64,000 nucleotides of DNA from DATAAP01 sp041690495 (GCA_041690495.1 JAWLHE010000005.1:248001-312000); one strand, 5' to 3'; shown: positions 32,242 to 41,898, numbered from the stretch's first letter. Notes: a model not told the origin generated them from the letters alone. Translations and numbers: made by a program.

Positions 32242-33900
32242 GTGGGTAGTCTGCTCGAGACAATGCGCCGCCTTGGCCCCGCCAAGCTGTTGACGATCGG
32301 CGCGGTGTTGATCGGTTTGGTCGCGGGCTTCGTCTTTCTGGTATCCAAGGTCAATCAACCGACGATGGGCTTGCTGTTCAGCGAGCTGTCGGCCCAGGAC
32401 TCGGGTCAGATCGCCGGCAAGCTCGAAGCCCAGGGCGTGCCGTTCGAGCTTCGCGCAGGCGGCAGCCAGATCTATGTCCCCAGCGACCGCGTGCTGCGCC
32501 TGCGCATGAGCTTCGCCGAGCAGGGCGTGCCGCGCGGCGGCACGATCGGCTACGAGATCTTCGATCGCTCGGACACCCTCGGGGCCACCAACTTCGTCCA
32601 GACGCTGAATCATTTGCGGGCGCTCGAAGGCGAGCTCGCACGCACGATCGGCGCGCTCGGACCGGTTGCCGGCGCGCGCGTTCACCTCGTGATACCGCGC
32701 CGCGACCTGTTCAGCCGCGAGCGCCAGGAGCCGACCGCGTCCGTCGTGCTGCGTCTGCGCCAGGCCGGCCGGCTCCCGCGCAACCAGGTCAATGCCATCC
32801 AGCATCTCGTCGCCTCCAGCGTCGCGGGCCTCAAGCCCGCTCGCGTCTCGGTGATCGACGACCGCGGCAATCTCCTCGCGCGCGGCCAGGACGGCGACGA
32901 CGGCGCAACGACGACCGCCTCCACGGTGGAGGAGATGCGCCGCAGCTACGAACAGCGGCTTGCCCGCACGGTCGAGGAGCTTCTCGAGCGCTCGGTCGGT
33001 CCGGGCAAAGTCCGCGCCGAGGTCACAGCGGAGATGGATTTCGACCGCATCGTGACGAACACGGAGACCTTCGATCCCGACGGTCAGGTCGTCCGGTCGA
33101 CGAACACGGTCACCGAAACGACCGACGCGCAGGAAAGCAGCTCGACGCCCGGCGTCTCGGTAGCGGCCAACCTGCCCGAGGGCGATACCGGCGGGGAGTC
33201 GGGCAAGAATACCAACCGCTCGAACCGCTCCGAGGAGACGGTCAATTACGAGATCACGAAAATCGTGAAGAGCCATGTCCGCGAGGCCGGCATGGTGCGC
33301 CGCCTCTCGGTCGCGATCCTCGTCGATGGCACGACCGCAACCGATGCCGAGGGCAAGCCGACCTATACGCCACGCTCCGCCGAAGAGCTCGAGCGGCTTA
33401 CCGCGCTCGCCAAGTCGGCGATCGGCTTCAACCAGCAGCGTGGCGATACGCTCGAGCTTGCGAATCTGCGCTTCGCCGAGGTCGACGCGCCGGAGGCGAT
33501 GCCGGCCCCTTCCCTGCTCGATCTGAGCCGCCAGGACTATTTCCAGATCGCCTGGATCCTCGTTTCCGCCCTTCTCGGACTGCTGGTCGTCCTTTTCTTC
33601 CTGCGCCCCCTGGCCAGCGGGTTCTATGAGGCAGCGACCAGCGCGCAATCGGGCTCGGGCGCCACGCCGTTGCTGCCAAACCGTGCGCCGCCCGCGCAGG
33701 CACAACTGGCCCCGCCCGCCGGAGACGACGGCGGCGCGCCGCTGGCGGAGGCGGCACCGGGGCTGGAGCAGATGATCGACCTCGATCGCGTTGAAGGCCG
33801 GGTCAAGGCATCGTCGATCAAGAAGATCGGCGAGATCGTCGATAAGCACCCCGAAGAGGCCGTCGCGATCATGCGCTCGTGGATGTACCAGGAAAACTGA
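32242..33900 (+). CDS. fliF: flagellar MS-ring protein FliF
   Basis: 552 residues from GTG 32242, directly after a strong GGGAGGG site. Two membrane helices (about residues 20-40 and 430-455) flank a large periplasmic part with GLLFSELSAQDSGQIAGKLE, VARVHLVIPRRDLFSRERQE-type segments and VNYEITKIVKSHV. The cytoplasmic C-terminus (KKIGEIVDKHPEEAVAIMRSWM) binds FliG. First gene of fliF-fliG-fliH-fliN-flbD-flhA. Confidence 0.97.
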   Translation: MGSLLETMRRLGPAKLLTIGAVLIGLVAGFVFLVSKVNQPTMGLLFSELSAQDSGQIAGKLEAQGVPFELRAGGSQIYVPSDRVLRLRMSFAEQGVPRGGTIGYEIFDRSDTLGATNFVQTLNHLRALEGELARTIGALGPVAGARVHLVIPRRDLFSRERQEPTASVVLRLRQAGRLPRNQVNAIQHLVASSVAGLKPARVSVIDDRGNLLARGQDGDDGATTTASTVEEMRRSYEQRLARTVEELLERSVGPGKVRAEVTAEMDFDRIVTNTETFDPDGQVVRSTNTVTETTDAQESSSTPGVSVAANLPEGDTGGESGKNTNRSNRSEETVNYEITKIVKSHVREAGMVRRLSVAILVDGTTATDAEGKPTYTPRSAEELERLTALAKSAIGFNQQRGDTLELANLRFAEVDAPEAMPAPSLLDLSRQDYFQIAWILVSALLGLLVVLFFLRPLASGFYEAATSAQSGSGATPLLPNRAPPAQAQLAPPAGDDGGAPLAEAAPGLEQMIDLDRVEGRVKASSIKKIGEIVDKHPEEAVAIMRSWMYQEN

Positions 33901-33908
33901 ACTAGGCG

Positions 33909-34934
33909 ATGAGCATGCGTTCACGCGAGGATGTCCGCAGCTTGAGTGGGCCGGAGCGCGCCGCAATCATGATGCTCGCGCTCGGCGAGGAGCACGCCGC
34001 GAAGCTGTTCGCGCTCATGGACGACGAGGAGATCAAGGAGCTCTCCCAGACCATGGCGAATCTCGGGAACGTGAGCTCCAATGTCATCGAGCGGCTGTTC
34101 GTCGACTTTGCCGATCAGATATCCGCCACCGGCTCGCTGGTCGGCAGCTACGATTCGACCGAGCGCCTGCTGCAGAAAGTGCTCGCGAGAGACCGTGTCG
34201 ACTCCATCATGGAGGAGATCCGCGGTCCGGCGGGCCGCACGATGTGGGACAAACTGGGCAACGTCAACGAGGCGGTCCTCGCGAACTACCTCAAGAACGA
34301 GTATCCGCAGACCGTCGCCGTCGTCCTTTCCAAGATCAAGCCCGAGCACGCCGCTCGCGTCCTCGCCCAGCTCCCCGAATCCTTCGCGATGGAAGTGATC
34401 ATGCGCATGCTGCGCATGGAGGCGGTCCAGAAGGAAGTGCTCGACGATGTCGAGCGCACCCTGCGGACGGAATTCATGAGCAACCTTGCGCGGACCAGCC
34501 GCCGCGACGCGCACGAGATGATGGCCGACATCTTCAACAATCTCGATCGCGCCAGCGAGAACCGCTTCATTACCGCCCTCGAGGAGCGAAACCGCGATTC
34601 GGCCGAGAAGATCAAGGCGCTCATGTTCACCTTCGAGGATCTCGGCCGCCTCGACCCCGGCGCGGTCCAGACCCTGCTGCGCAATGTCGACAAGGCGAAG
34701 CTCGCCACCGCGCTCAAGGGCGCCTCCGAGCCGCTGCGCGACCTGTTCTTCTCGAACATGTCCGAACGCGCCGGAAAGCTGCTCAAGGAAGACATGGATT
34801 CGATGGGGCCGGTGCGCCTGCGCGACGTCGACGAGGCGCAGATGCACATGGTTGCCGTCGCCAAGGAACTCGCCGCCAAGGACGAGATCGTCATCGCCGA
34901 CAAGCGCGGCGGCGAAGACGAGCTGATCTACTAG
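33909..34934 (+). CDS. fliG: flagellar motor switch protein FliG
   Basis: 341 residues. The N-terminal domain (SLSGPERAAIMMLALGEEHA) binds FliF, the middle domain has the NEYPQTVAVVLSKIKPEHAA segment (a variant of the EHPQ motif) and ARVLAQLPE, and the C-terminal torque domain has FTFEDLGRLDPGAVQTLLRN with charged residues facing the stator. Starts eight bases after fliF. Confidence 0.97.
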   Translation: MSMRSREDVRSLSGPERAAIMMLALGEEHAAKLFALMDDEEIKELSQTMANLGNVSSNVIERLFVDFADQISATGSLVGSYDSTERLLQKVLARDRVDSIMEEIRGPAGRTMWDKLGNVNEAVLANYLKNEYPQTVAVVLSKIKPEHAARVLAQLPESFAMEVIMRMLRMEAVQKEVLDDVERTLRTEFMSNLARTSRRDAHEMMADIFNNLDRASENRFITALEERNRDSAEKIKALMFTFEDLGRLDPGAVQTLLRNVDKAKLATALKGASEPLRDLFFSNMSERAGKLLKEDMDSMGPVRLRDVDEAQMHMVAVAKELAAKDEIVIADKRGGEDELIY

Positions 34935-34947
34935 GACCCATACCGAT

Positions 34948-35595
34948 ATGGCCGCAATCAGCAAGTTCCTCTTCGACACGGATTTCGACGCCGGCGACGA
35001 CGCCGGTGGCGTCGTCGCGAAGCCGGAATCGCGCAAATACACCGCCGCCGAAGTCGAGGCGGCCCGCGCCGCCGGACACGCGGCGGGCATCGAGGCGGGC
35101 CGCGCCGCAGCCGAGCAGGAGACGGCGCGACGCACCGCCGAGGCACTCGACGCGATTTCCCAGCGCCTCGCCGACCTCATGGCCGGCGCCACGCGCCGCC
35201 ACGAGAGCCAGACCCGCGAGGCGGTGCAGACCGCGGCGGAGATCGTGCGCCGTCTCCTTCCCGCCCTCGGCAAGCGCGAGGCGGTAAGCGAGGTCGAGGC
35301 CCTGATTTCCGATTGCCTTTCGCGACTGCATGACGAGCCGAGGCTCGTGGTCCGCGTCTCCGATGACCTGCTCGACCCTGTCCGCCAGCGGATCGACGCG
35401 CTCGCGGCGGCCGCCGGATTCGCGGGCCGCACAATCCTGCTGGCCGACGGCGCGCTGAAGCCGGGCGACGCCCGGGTCGAATGGGCCGACGGCGGCATCG
35501 ACCGCGACGTCGGCGCCGTATGGCGCGAGATCGACGGTGCAATTCAACGCTTCGTGGACGACGGGGCCGGTGCTCCGGCAACCGCCCGTAAATAG
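34948..35595 (+). CDS. fliH: flagellar export regulator FliH
   Basis: 215 residues. An N-terminal segment is followed by a helical stretch with repeated GxxxA/G-type spacing (AGHAAGIEAGRAAAEQE, about residues 45-62), as in FliH, and a C-terminal domain like the peripheral stalk of F-type ATPases (VRVSDDLLDPVRQRIDALAA, VEWADGGIDRDVGAVW). FliH binds and restrains the ATPase FliI, encoded at 41899-43224. Starts 13 bp after fliG. Confidence 0.88.
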   Translation: MAAISKFLFDTDFDAGDDAGGVVAKPESRKYTAAEVEAARAAGHAAGIEAGRAAAEQETARRTAEALDAISQRLADLMAGATRRHESQTREAVQTAAEIVRRLLPALGKREAVSEVEALISDCLSRLHDEPRLVVRVSDDLLDPVRQRIDALAAAAGFAGRTILLADGALKPGDARVEWADGGIDRDVGAVWREIDGAIQRFVDDGAGAPATARK

Positions 35596-35604
35596 GAGTT
35601 GGCA

Positions 35605-35934
35605 ATGTCAGACGAGAATCTGGAACTGAACGAGCTCGGGGCCGAACAGCCCGAGCCCGACGCCGAAGGCGGCGCAAAGGCGCGCAGCGCCAAGGAGCTC
35701 GAGGCCGTCTACGACATTCCGGTTCAGGTGTCGGCCGTCCTGGGCAAGGCGACGATGCAGGTGAGCCAGCTGCTCAAGCTCGGTCGCGGCGCCGTAGTGG
35801 AGCTCGATCGCAAGGTCGGCGAGGCGATCGACATCTACGTGAACAACCGTCTTGTGGCCCGCGGCGAGGTCGTCGTCGTCGACGACCGCCTCGGAGTCAC
35901 GATGACCGAAATCGTCAAGGTCGATCGAAGCTGA
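35605..35934 (+). CDS. fliN: flagellar motor switch protein FliN
   Basis: 109 residues. An acidic N-terminus is followed by a SpoA domain with VYDIPVQVSAVLGKATMQVS, LLKLGRGAVVELDRKVGEAI and DIYVNNRLVARGEVVVVDDR, ending GVTMTEIV. It completes the C ring with FliM and FliG. ATG 35605 follows AGGAG at a good distance. Confidence 0.96.
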   Translation: MSDENLELNELGAEQPEPDAEGGAKARSAKELEAVYDIPVQVSAVLGKATMQVSQLLKLGRGAVVELDRKVGEAIDIYVNNRLVARGEVVVVDDRLGVTMTEIVKVDRS

Positions 35935-35995
35935 TTCGTCGCGCGCCGGCGGCCCCGACGCGCGGTGAAAAATTCAAGTCTTGGAGTTCGAGTCC

Positions 35996-37360
35996 ATGCG
36001 GTTGCTCATAATTGGTCATTTGAACGGTCAAGCCACGGTCGCGGCGAAGATCGCCCTCAGCCGCGGCGCCAAGGTCGCCCAGGTCGCGGATATCGACGGC
36101 GGCCTTGCCAGCCTGCGCGCCGGGAAGGGCGCCGACCTGATCATGGCGGACGTCCAGATGGACATGGGCTATCTGATCGAATCGCTCCGCACGGAACGCA
36201 TCCACGTTCCCGTGGTGGCATGCGGCATCGGCTCGGATACGGCCGCGGCCGTGCGCGCGATCAAGGCGGGCGCAAAGGAATACATCCCGCTGCCGCCCGA
36301 TGCGGAGCTGATCGCCGCCGTCCTTGCGGCGGTGACCGAGGAAAGCCACACCATCCTGTCGCAGGATCCGGCCGTCGCCGCCACGTTGCGACTCGCGGAC
36401 CAGGTTGCGGCGAGCGAAGCCAGCATTCTCATCTGCGGCGAATCGGGCACCGGCAAGGAGCTTCTGGCGCGCTACGTGCATTGCAAGAGCAAGCGCGCCA
36501 GCCAGCCGATGGTGTCGGTCAACTGCGCGGCCATTCCCGAGAACCTGCTCGAGTCCGAGCTTTTCGGGCATGAAAAGGGTGCATTCACGGGCGCCATCGC
36601 GCGCCGCATCGGCAAGTTCGAGGAGGCGAATGGCGGCACGCTCCTGCTCGACGAAATCAGCGAGATGGACATCCGCCTCCAGGCGAAGCTGCTGCGCGCA
36701 ATCCAGGAACGCGTCATCGACCGCGTGGGCGGCTCGGCGCCGGTGAAGGTCGACATCCGGGTCCTCGCCACGACCAATCGCGATCTCCAGGCGGAGGTGG
36801 CGGCCGGACGCTTCCGCGAGGATCTCTTTTTCCGGCTCAACGTCATGACTCTGGTCTTGCCGCCGCTGCGCGAGCGGCCGCTCGACGTCGCGCTACTCGC
36901 CGAGCACTTCGCGCGCAAATACGCCGAGGCGAACGCCCTTCCCGCGCGGCCCATCGCGCCGGAGTCGATGGAGCTGCTCAAGGGGCACGGCTGGCGCGGC
37001 AACGTCCGCGAACTCGAGAATACGATGCACCGCGCCGTGCTGATCGCCCAGGGCGACAGCATCGGTCCGGAGGCGATCCGGCTTACCGCCCCGCCGCGCA
37101 GCGCGGATGCGCCGGCCGCGGCGGCCGGCACGGCTGCCGCGGCCGCGACCGCCGCGAAGGGCGCGCTGGTCGGCCGCACCGTCGCGGATGTCGAGCGCGA
37201 CCTGATCCTGGACACGCTCACGCACTGCCTCGGCAACCGCACGCATGCCGCCAACATTCTCGGCATCTCGATCCGCACCCTTCGCAACAAGCTCAAGCTG
37301 TACTCGGAACAAGGAGTACGCGTTCCCGCCTCGAGCGAAAGCGCGCGTGCCGCGATCTAG
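35996..37360 (+). CDS. flbD: sigma-54-dependent flagellar regulator FlbD
   Basis: 454 residues. A receiver-like N-terminal domain (1-120) is degenerate: the acidic pair is replaced by LLIIGHLN and the usual KP by LPP, although an Asp remains near residue 52. The AAA+ domain has Walker A GESGTGKE (about 148-155) and the sigma-54 contact motif GAFTGA (about 195-200), with FRLNVMTLVLPPLRERPLDV later. A Fis-type helix-turn-helix ends the protein (THAANILGISIRTLRNKLKL). In Caulobacter FlbD activates late sigma-54 flagellar genes, represses fliF and is controlled by FliX. TTGGAG lies before the ATG. Confidence 0.95.
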   Translation: MRLLIIGHLNGQATVAAKIALSRGAKVAQVADIDGGLASLRAGKGADLIMADVQMDMGYLIESLRTERIHVPVVACGIGSDTAAAVRAIKAGAKEYIPLPPDAELIAAVLAAVTEESHTILSQDPAVAATLRLADQVAASEASILICGESGTGKELLARYVHCKSKRASQPMVSVNCAAIPENLLESELFGHEKGAFTGAIARRIGKFEEANGGTLLLDEISEMDIRLQAKLLRAIQERVIDRVGGSAPVKVDIRVLATTNRDLQAEVAAGRFREDLFFRLNVMTLVLPPLRERPLDVALLAEHFARKYAEANALPARPIAPESMELLKGHGWRGNVRELENTMHRAVLIAQGDSIGPEAIRLTAPPRSADAPAAAAGTAAAAATAAKGALVGRTVADVERDLILDTLTHCLGNRTHAANILGISIRTLRNKLKLYSEQGVRVPASSESARAAI

Positions 37361-37388
37361 TGGAGACACGAGCGCAGGACGCCACTAG

Positions 37389-39491
37389 ATGAGCGAGTCC
37401 GGAACCGCCGGCGCCCCGGCCGGCACGGGCGACTTGATGACCCGGCTGAGCGGGCTGTTGCGCCACGGCGATATCGGCCTGGCGCTCGGCGTCGTCGCAA
37501 TCCTGCTCGTCCTGCTCCTGCCGATGCCGACGTGGATGCTCGACGCGTCGCTGGCGCTGTCGATCACGTTCTCGGTCCTTGTCCTGATGGTGTCGCTGTT
37601 CATCCAGCGGCCGCTCGATTTCAGCTCCTTCCCAACCGTCCTGCTCATCGCGACGATGCTGCGCCTCGCCCTCAACCTGGCGACGACGCGCACCATCCTG
37701 ACTTACGGCCACGAAGGCGCACATTCCGCAGGCGCCGTCATCCAGGCGTTCGGCAACCTGGTGATGAGCGGCAATTTCGTCATCGGCGTCATCGTCTTTT
37801 CCATCCTGGTGATCGTCAACTTCATCGTCATCACCAAAGGCTCCGGACGCATCGCCGAGGTATCGGCGCGCTTCACCCTCGATGCCATGCCCGGCAAGCA
37901 GATGGCGATCGACGCCGATCTCTCCGCCGGGCTCATCGACGAGCACGAAGCGCGCCAGCGCCGCCAGACCCTCGAGGACGAGAGCACGTTCTTCGGCGCA
38001 ATGGACGGCGCCGCGAAGTTCGTGCGCGGCGACGCCATCGCCGGCCTGCTGATCGTCTTCATCAATGTCATCGCCGGCATCATCATCGGCGCCTCCTATC
38101 ACAGCCTGACCCTGGGCCAGGCGGCGGAGACCTATACGATCCTGACCGTCGGCGACGGCCTCGTTTCGCAGGTCCCGGCGCTGATCGTCTCGACCGCGGC
38201 CGGCCTGCTCGTATCCAAGGCCGGCGTCCGCGGCTCCGCCGAGAAGGCCCTGTTCGCGCAGCTCGGCGGCTATCCCAAGGCGCTCGGCCTGTGCTCGTTC
38301 CTGACCTTCTCGATGGCGCTGCTGCCGGGCATCCCGATGCTGCCCTTCCTGGCCCTGTCGCTTGCGACCGGCGCAGGCGCCTATGCGATCACCACCAGCC
38401 GCGCCAGGGCCGAGGCGATCGATGCGGCCGCGGCGTCGATGCCGGCACCGCCCGCCGAGGAGCCGATCTCTTCGGCGCTCCACATCGACAATCTCCGCCT
38501 CGAGCTCGGCTACGGGCTGCTGCCGCTGATCAACAGCGAGAAGGGCCAGCGCCTGACCGACCAGATCAAGGCGCTGCGCCGCCAGCTCGCCAGTGAGATG
38601 GGCTTCGTCATGCCGGCGGTGCGCATCCAGGACAACATGCAGCTGCCCTCCTTCGGCTATGTCATCCGCGTCAAGGAGATCGCGGCCGGCCGCGGCGAGG
38701 TCCGCCCCAATGCGCTGCTGGTCATGGACCCGCGCGGCGATGCGATCGCCATTCCCGGCGAGCAGACCCGCGAGCCGACCTTCGGCCTGCCGGCGATGTG
38801 GGTCGACGAGAACCACCGCGAGGAAGCGCTGTTCAAGGGCTACACCGTCGTCGATCCGCCGACGGTGATGACGACCCACCTGACCGAGATCATCAAGGAC
38901 AACATGGCCGAGATGCTGTCCTACGCGGAGACGCAGAAGCTCCTCGACGAGCTCGGCAAGGAGCATCAGAAGCTCATCTCCGACATCGTTCCCGCGCAGA
39001 TCTCGATCGGCGGCATCCAGCGCGTCCTGCAGAACCTGCTGTCGGAGCGCATCTCGATCCGCGACCTGCCCGCCATCCTCGAAGGCGTCTCCGAGGCGTG
39101 CGGGCACACGCGCAACGTCATGTCGATCACCGAGCATGTCCGCGCCCGCCTCGCGCGCCAGCTTTGCGACGCCAATACCGGCGAGGGCGGTTACATCGCG
39201 CTCGTGACGCTATCGCCCGAATGGGAGCAGGCCTTCGCCGAATCCCTGGTCGGCCAGGGCGAGGACCGGCAGCTCTCGATGGCGCCGAGCAAGCTGCAGG
39301 AGTTCATTGCCAAAGTCCGCCAGGCGTTCGAGCGGCACGCGATGATGGGCGAGACCCCGGTCCTGCTCACCAGCCCGCTCGTGCGTCCCTACGTCCGCTC
39401 GATCGTCGAGCGCTTCCGGCCGACGACGACCGTCATGTCACAGAACGAGGTTTACTCCAAGGCACGCATCAAGACCGTCGGACAGATCTAG
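37389..39491 (+). CDS. flhA: flagellar export gate protein FlhA
   Basis: 700 residues, standard for FlhA. Eight membrane helices fill about residues 25-330, with the signature LDAMPGKQMAIDADLSAGLI (about residues 160-180) and SEVSARFTLD-like EVSARFTL before it. The large cytoplasmic domain (about 350-690) forms the nonameric ring that receives export substrates. 28 bp after flbD. Confidence 0.97.
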   Translation: MSESGTAGAPAGTGDLMTRLSGLLRHGDIGLALGVVAILLVLLLPMPTWMLDASLALSITFSVLVLMVSLFIQRPLDFSSFPTVLLIATMLRLALNLATTRTILTYGHEGAHSAGAVIQAFGNLVMSGNFVIGVIVFSILVIVNFIVITKGSGRIAEVSARFTLDAMPGKQMAIDADLSAGLIDEHEARQRRQTLEDESTFFGAMDGAAKFVRGDAIAGLLIVFINVIAGIIIGASYHSLTLGQAAETYTILTVGDGLVSQVPALIVSTAAGLLVSKAGVRGSAEKALFAQLGGYPKALGLCSFLTFSMALLPGIPMLPFLALSLATGAGAYAITTSRARAEAIDAAAASMPAPPAEEPISSALHIDNLRLELGYGLLPLINSEKGQRLTDQIKALRRQLASEMGFVMPAVRIQDNMQLPSFGYVIRVKEIAAGRGEVRPNALLVMDPRGDAIAIPGEQTREPTFGLPAMWVDENHREEALFKGYTVVDPPTVMTTHLTEIIKDNMAEMLSYAETQKLLDELGKEHQKLISDIVPAQISIGGIQRVLQNLLSERISIRDLPAILEGVSEACGHTRNVMSITEHVRARLARQLCDANTGEGGYIALVTLSPEWEQAFAESLVGQGEDRQLSMAPSKLQEFIAKVRQAFERHAMMGETPVLLTSPLVRPYVRSIVERFRPTTTVMSQNEVYSKARIKTVGQI

Positions 39492-39510
39492 ATCTGAGAA
39501 AGGCGCGACC

Positions 39511-39561
39511 ATGCGCAGCTTCCCTTGCCGCGGCAATGAGCGCCGCGGCGCCGAGCGATGA
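39511..39561 (+). CDS. 16-codon ORF coupled to the FliK-like gene
   Basis: ATG at 39511 after a GAAAGG ribosome-binding site, coding MRSFPCRGNERRGAER and ending in an ATGA overlap with the next gene (ATG 39558, stop 39559-39561). The next gene has no strong site of its own, so this may be a leader peptide for coupled translation. Too short for homology. Confidence 0.35.
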   Translation: MRSFPCRGNERRGAER

Positions 39562-41417
39562 CCCGGGTCGGCGGACCGCCGCCCGGCGTCGTGCCGCCCT
39601 CGTTCTCGCAGGGCGCGCCGGTCACTGCGGTGCTTTCCGATCTTCCTTCGGCATTGCGCAATCTCACGCTCGGTGCATTCCTCAGCGGCACCGTGCTGGA
39701 GCGCAACGCCAGCGGCATGACCATGCTCCAGACCGGGGCCGGAGTATTCGGCCTCAGGACCACGACTCCGCTGCCGCCTGGCAGCACGGTCACCCTGCAA
39801 ATCCAGTCTGCCGGCGCGCAGATGCTGGCGATCGTGCTGTCGGTGACGCCGCAGGGCGTACCCGCGAGATCGCCGATACCGGCCCCCGGGCAGACGGCGA
39901 TCGCAACATCCGCCCCTGCGTCGGCCGCAGGTCCGATCGCGCCCAATGCGGCCGCCGCTCCTGCGATCGTCGATCGTCCGGCCACCGCCGCGACAGCGAT
40001 CACCGCGACCGTGATCGGGCCCGCGGGCGGGTCGGCACCGGCGTTGCCGTCCACGCCTGCCCTGCCGCCGGCGCCATCCGCGCCGACGGGCGCAACCGCA
40101 ACGAACGCCGGCGCGGGCGCTGCGCCGGCCCTGCCGGCCACGGCCGCCGCGGCTGGACCAGGACCCGACGCGCCGACCGCCAATGCCGCGCAAACGGCGG
40201 TCTATCAGCGGCAGATGAGCATCGTGCCCGGGGCGAGTCCCGGTCCCGCGCCAACGGTGCAGCCTCCGACACCGTCGACGCCCGCGGGCGCGCCGCAAAG
40301 TCCGGGCGCGCCGGCCTCGCAGGACGGCGCAGCCGCGGCGTCGGCGGCAAGGTCTCCAGCCCCTCTGCCGAGCGGCACGCAGGTTCAGATCCGGCTTCTA
40401 TCGGCCGAACCCGGCGCCGCGCCGCCGGCGACGCCGACACCTTCCGCCGGCGCGCCCTCCGGCCCCACCCCCGCCACGCCGATCGCCCGTGCCGCGTTCG
40501 CAAGCCTTCCGCCGGCGCCCAATGTCGCAGCATCGCCGTCGGCCGCACAGGCGACGACGGTTCAGCAGACCATTGCCGCGACGATTGTCGCCCGCACGCC
40601 GGCGGGCCAGACCATCCTCGACACGCCGGTCGGACGGATTCTCGCGGCGCTGCCGCGCACGGCGGAGAACACCGTGCCCGGCAGCCGCATCTATCTCGAG
40701 CTCCTGAACGCCGAGCGCGGCACAGGCGCGCCGCGTCCGGGCATCGCCGCCTCCGGACCGTCGGCGATCGCGCGCGAATGGCCGGGATTGCGCGAGGCGA
40801 TGAAGCTGGTGCAGGACTCGACCGCGCCTGAGGTCCGCGCCGTGCTCGACCGGGCCTTGCCGCAGCCCGGCCCGCAGCTCGCCCGGCAGATGCTCGCCTT
40901 CATCGAGGCCGCGACCCAGGGCGGAACCAGGGCATGGCTCGGCGAGACCGTCATGCGGCTGATCGAGAGGCTCGGCGGCGGCGAGCTGATCGGCCGGCTC
41001 GACCACGACCTGCGCGACATGCTCGCCACGCGCGCCGGCGACGGCGACTGGCGCATGACGATCGTGCCGATGCTCGACGGCCGCGAGCTGCGCCAGATCC
41101 GGTTCTTCGAGCGGCGCAGGAAGCGCGACGACAAGGACAAGCGCCGCGAGGACTCCGCCCGCTTCGTCGTCGAATGCGATCACAGCGAGCTGGGAGCGCT
41201 TCAGCTCGACGGGCTGATGCACGAGCAGCGCCTCGACCTCATCCTGCGCTCGCACGATCCGCTGCCGCAGGAGATGGAGCGCGACATCCTGACATTGTTC
41301 GGGACGACCTGCATGGGGCTCGGCCTCAACGGCCAGCTCTTCTTCCAGGCCGTGCCGGCGTTTCCGGTCAGCCCGCTCGACGAGTTCTCCGGCAGCGCGG
41401 TGCAGGTGTCGATCTAA
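39558..41417 (+). CDS. Pro/Ala-rich FliK-like flagellar protein
   Basis: 619 residues. The N-terminal ~75 residues are beta-rich (SGTVLERNASGMTMLQTGAG, TTPLPPGSTVTLQIQSAG). About 100-400 is a Pro/Ala/Gly/Thr low-complexity linker. The C-terminal domain (about 400-615) is folded, with LRDMLATRAGDGDWRMTIVP, ELGALQLDGLMHEQRLDLIL and LNGQLFFQAVPAF, resembling the Flg_hook fold of FliK. A second hook-length or export-control protein is plausible. Convergent with fliJ. Not a standard named gene. Confidence 0.7.
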   Translation: MTRVGGPPPGVVPPSFSQGAPVTAVLSDLPSALRNLTLGAFLSGTVLERNASGMTMLQTGAGVFGLRTTTPLPPGSTVTLQIQSAGAQMLAIVLSVTPQGVPARSPIPAPGQTAIATSAPASAAGPIAPNAAAAPAIVDRPATAATAITATVIGPAGGSAPALPSTPALPPAPSAPTGATATNAGAGAAPALPATAAAAGPGPDAPTANAAQTAVYQRQMSIVPGASPGPAPTVQPPTPSTPAGAPQSPGAPASQDGAAAASAARSPAPLPSGTQVQIRLLSAEPGAAPPATPTPSAGAPSGPTPATPIARAAFASLPPAPNVAASPSAAQATTVQQTIAATIVARTPAGQTILDTPVGRILAALPRTAENTVPGSRIYLELLNAERGTGAPRPGIAASGPSAIAREWPGLREAMKLVQDSTAPEVRAVLDRALPQPGPQLARQMLAFIEAATQGGTRAWLGETVMRLIERLGGGELIGRLDHDLRDMLATRAGDGDWRMTIVPMLDGRELRQIRFFERRRKRDDKDKRREDSARFVVECDHSELGALQLDGLMHEQRLDLILRSHDPLPQEMERDILTLFGTTCMGLGLNGQLFFQAVPAFPVSPLDEFSGSAVQVSI

Positions 41418-41434
41418 GACACGGCCGCACGAGC

Positions 41435-41451
41435 GCCGATCTTAGATCGGC
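41435..41451 (+). terminator. hairpin between convergent FliK-like gene and fliJ
   Basis: Perfect 7-bp stem GCCGATC / GATCGGC with loop TTA, 17 bp after the stop at 41417. No T-run. Confidence 0.4.
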
Positions 41452-41473
41452 CCTTGCACGATCTTGGCCGGGC

Positions 41474-41890
41474 TCACGCGGTGCGGCGGCGGTGCATGTC
41501 GAGGCTGACTTCGTCGAGCGCTATTTGCTCGCGACGCTCGGCCTCCTCGCGCTGGCGGCGCTGGCGCTGGGCGAGCGCGATCTCGTGGCGCTTGAGATCC
41601 TGGAAGGCGGCGGCGACGTCGCGCTGCGCCGCCTCGATCCGGGTGTCGATCTCCGCGAGCGAGCCGGCCAGCTTCTCGCGCCGCGCGATCACGCCGCGCG
41701 CGAACCCGCCATAGGCGAAGGCCCCGACCTCGACCTTCTTCGCGACCTCCTGCTCGGCGGCGAGCTCCGCCTCCATCTTGTCGCGCTGCCTGACCAGGTC
41801 GGCGCGCAGGTTCTCGAGGTCGGTCAGCGCGCGGCGCTTCTCGTCGAGCTGGAAGCGGTGCAGGCGGATCAGGGTCGAAAGTGTACGCAT
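41474..41890 (-). CDS. fliJ: flagellar export chaperone FliJ
   Basis: 138 residues, a long two-helix coiled coil (RTLSTLIRLHRFQLDEKRRAL at the start) rich in Arg, Glu and Gln, as in FliJ. FliJ sits in the centre of the FliI hexamer and escorts junction-protein chaperones. It starts eight bases after the fliI stop. Confidence 0.88.
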   Translation of the reverse strand: MRTLSTLIRLHRFQLDEKRRALTDLENLRADLVRQRDKMEAELAAEQEVAKKVEVGAFAYGGFARGVIARREKLAGSLAEIDTRIEAAQRDVAAAFQDLKRHEIALAQRQRRQREEAERREQIALDEVSLDMHRRRTA

Positions 41891-41898
41891 GGTTCAGC

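Noticed and set aside
32227..32242. GG-N10-GC match (CTGGGAGGGTTATTGC) at the fliF start, resembling a sigma-54 promoter
   Set aside because: It is the ribosome-binding site plus start region of fliF; a transcript from it would begin inside the coding sequence.
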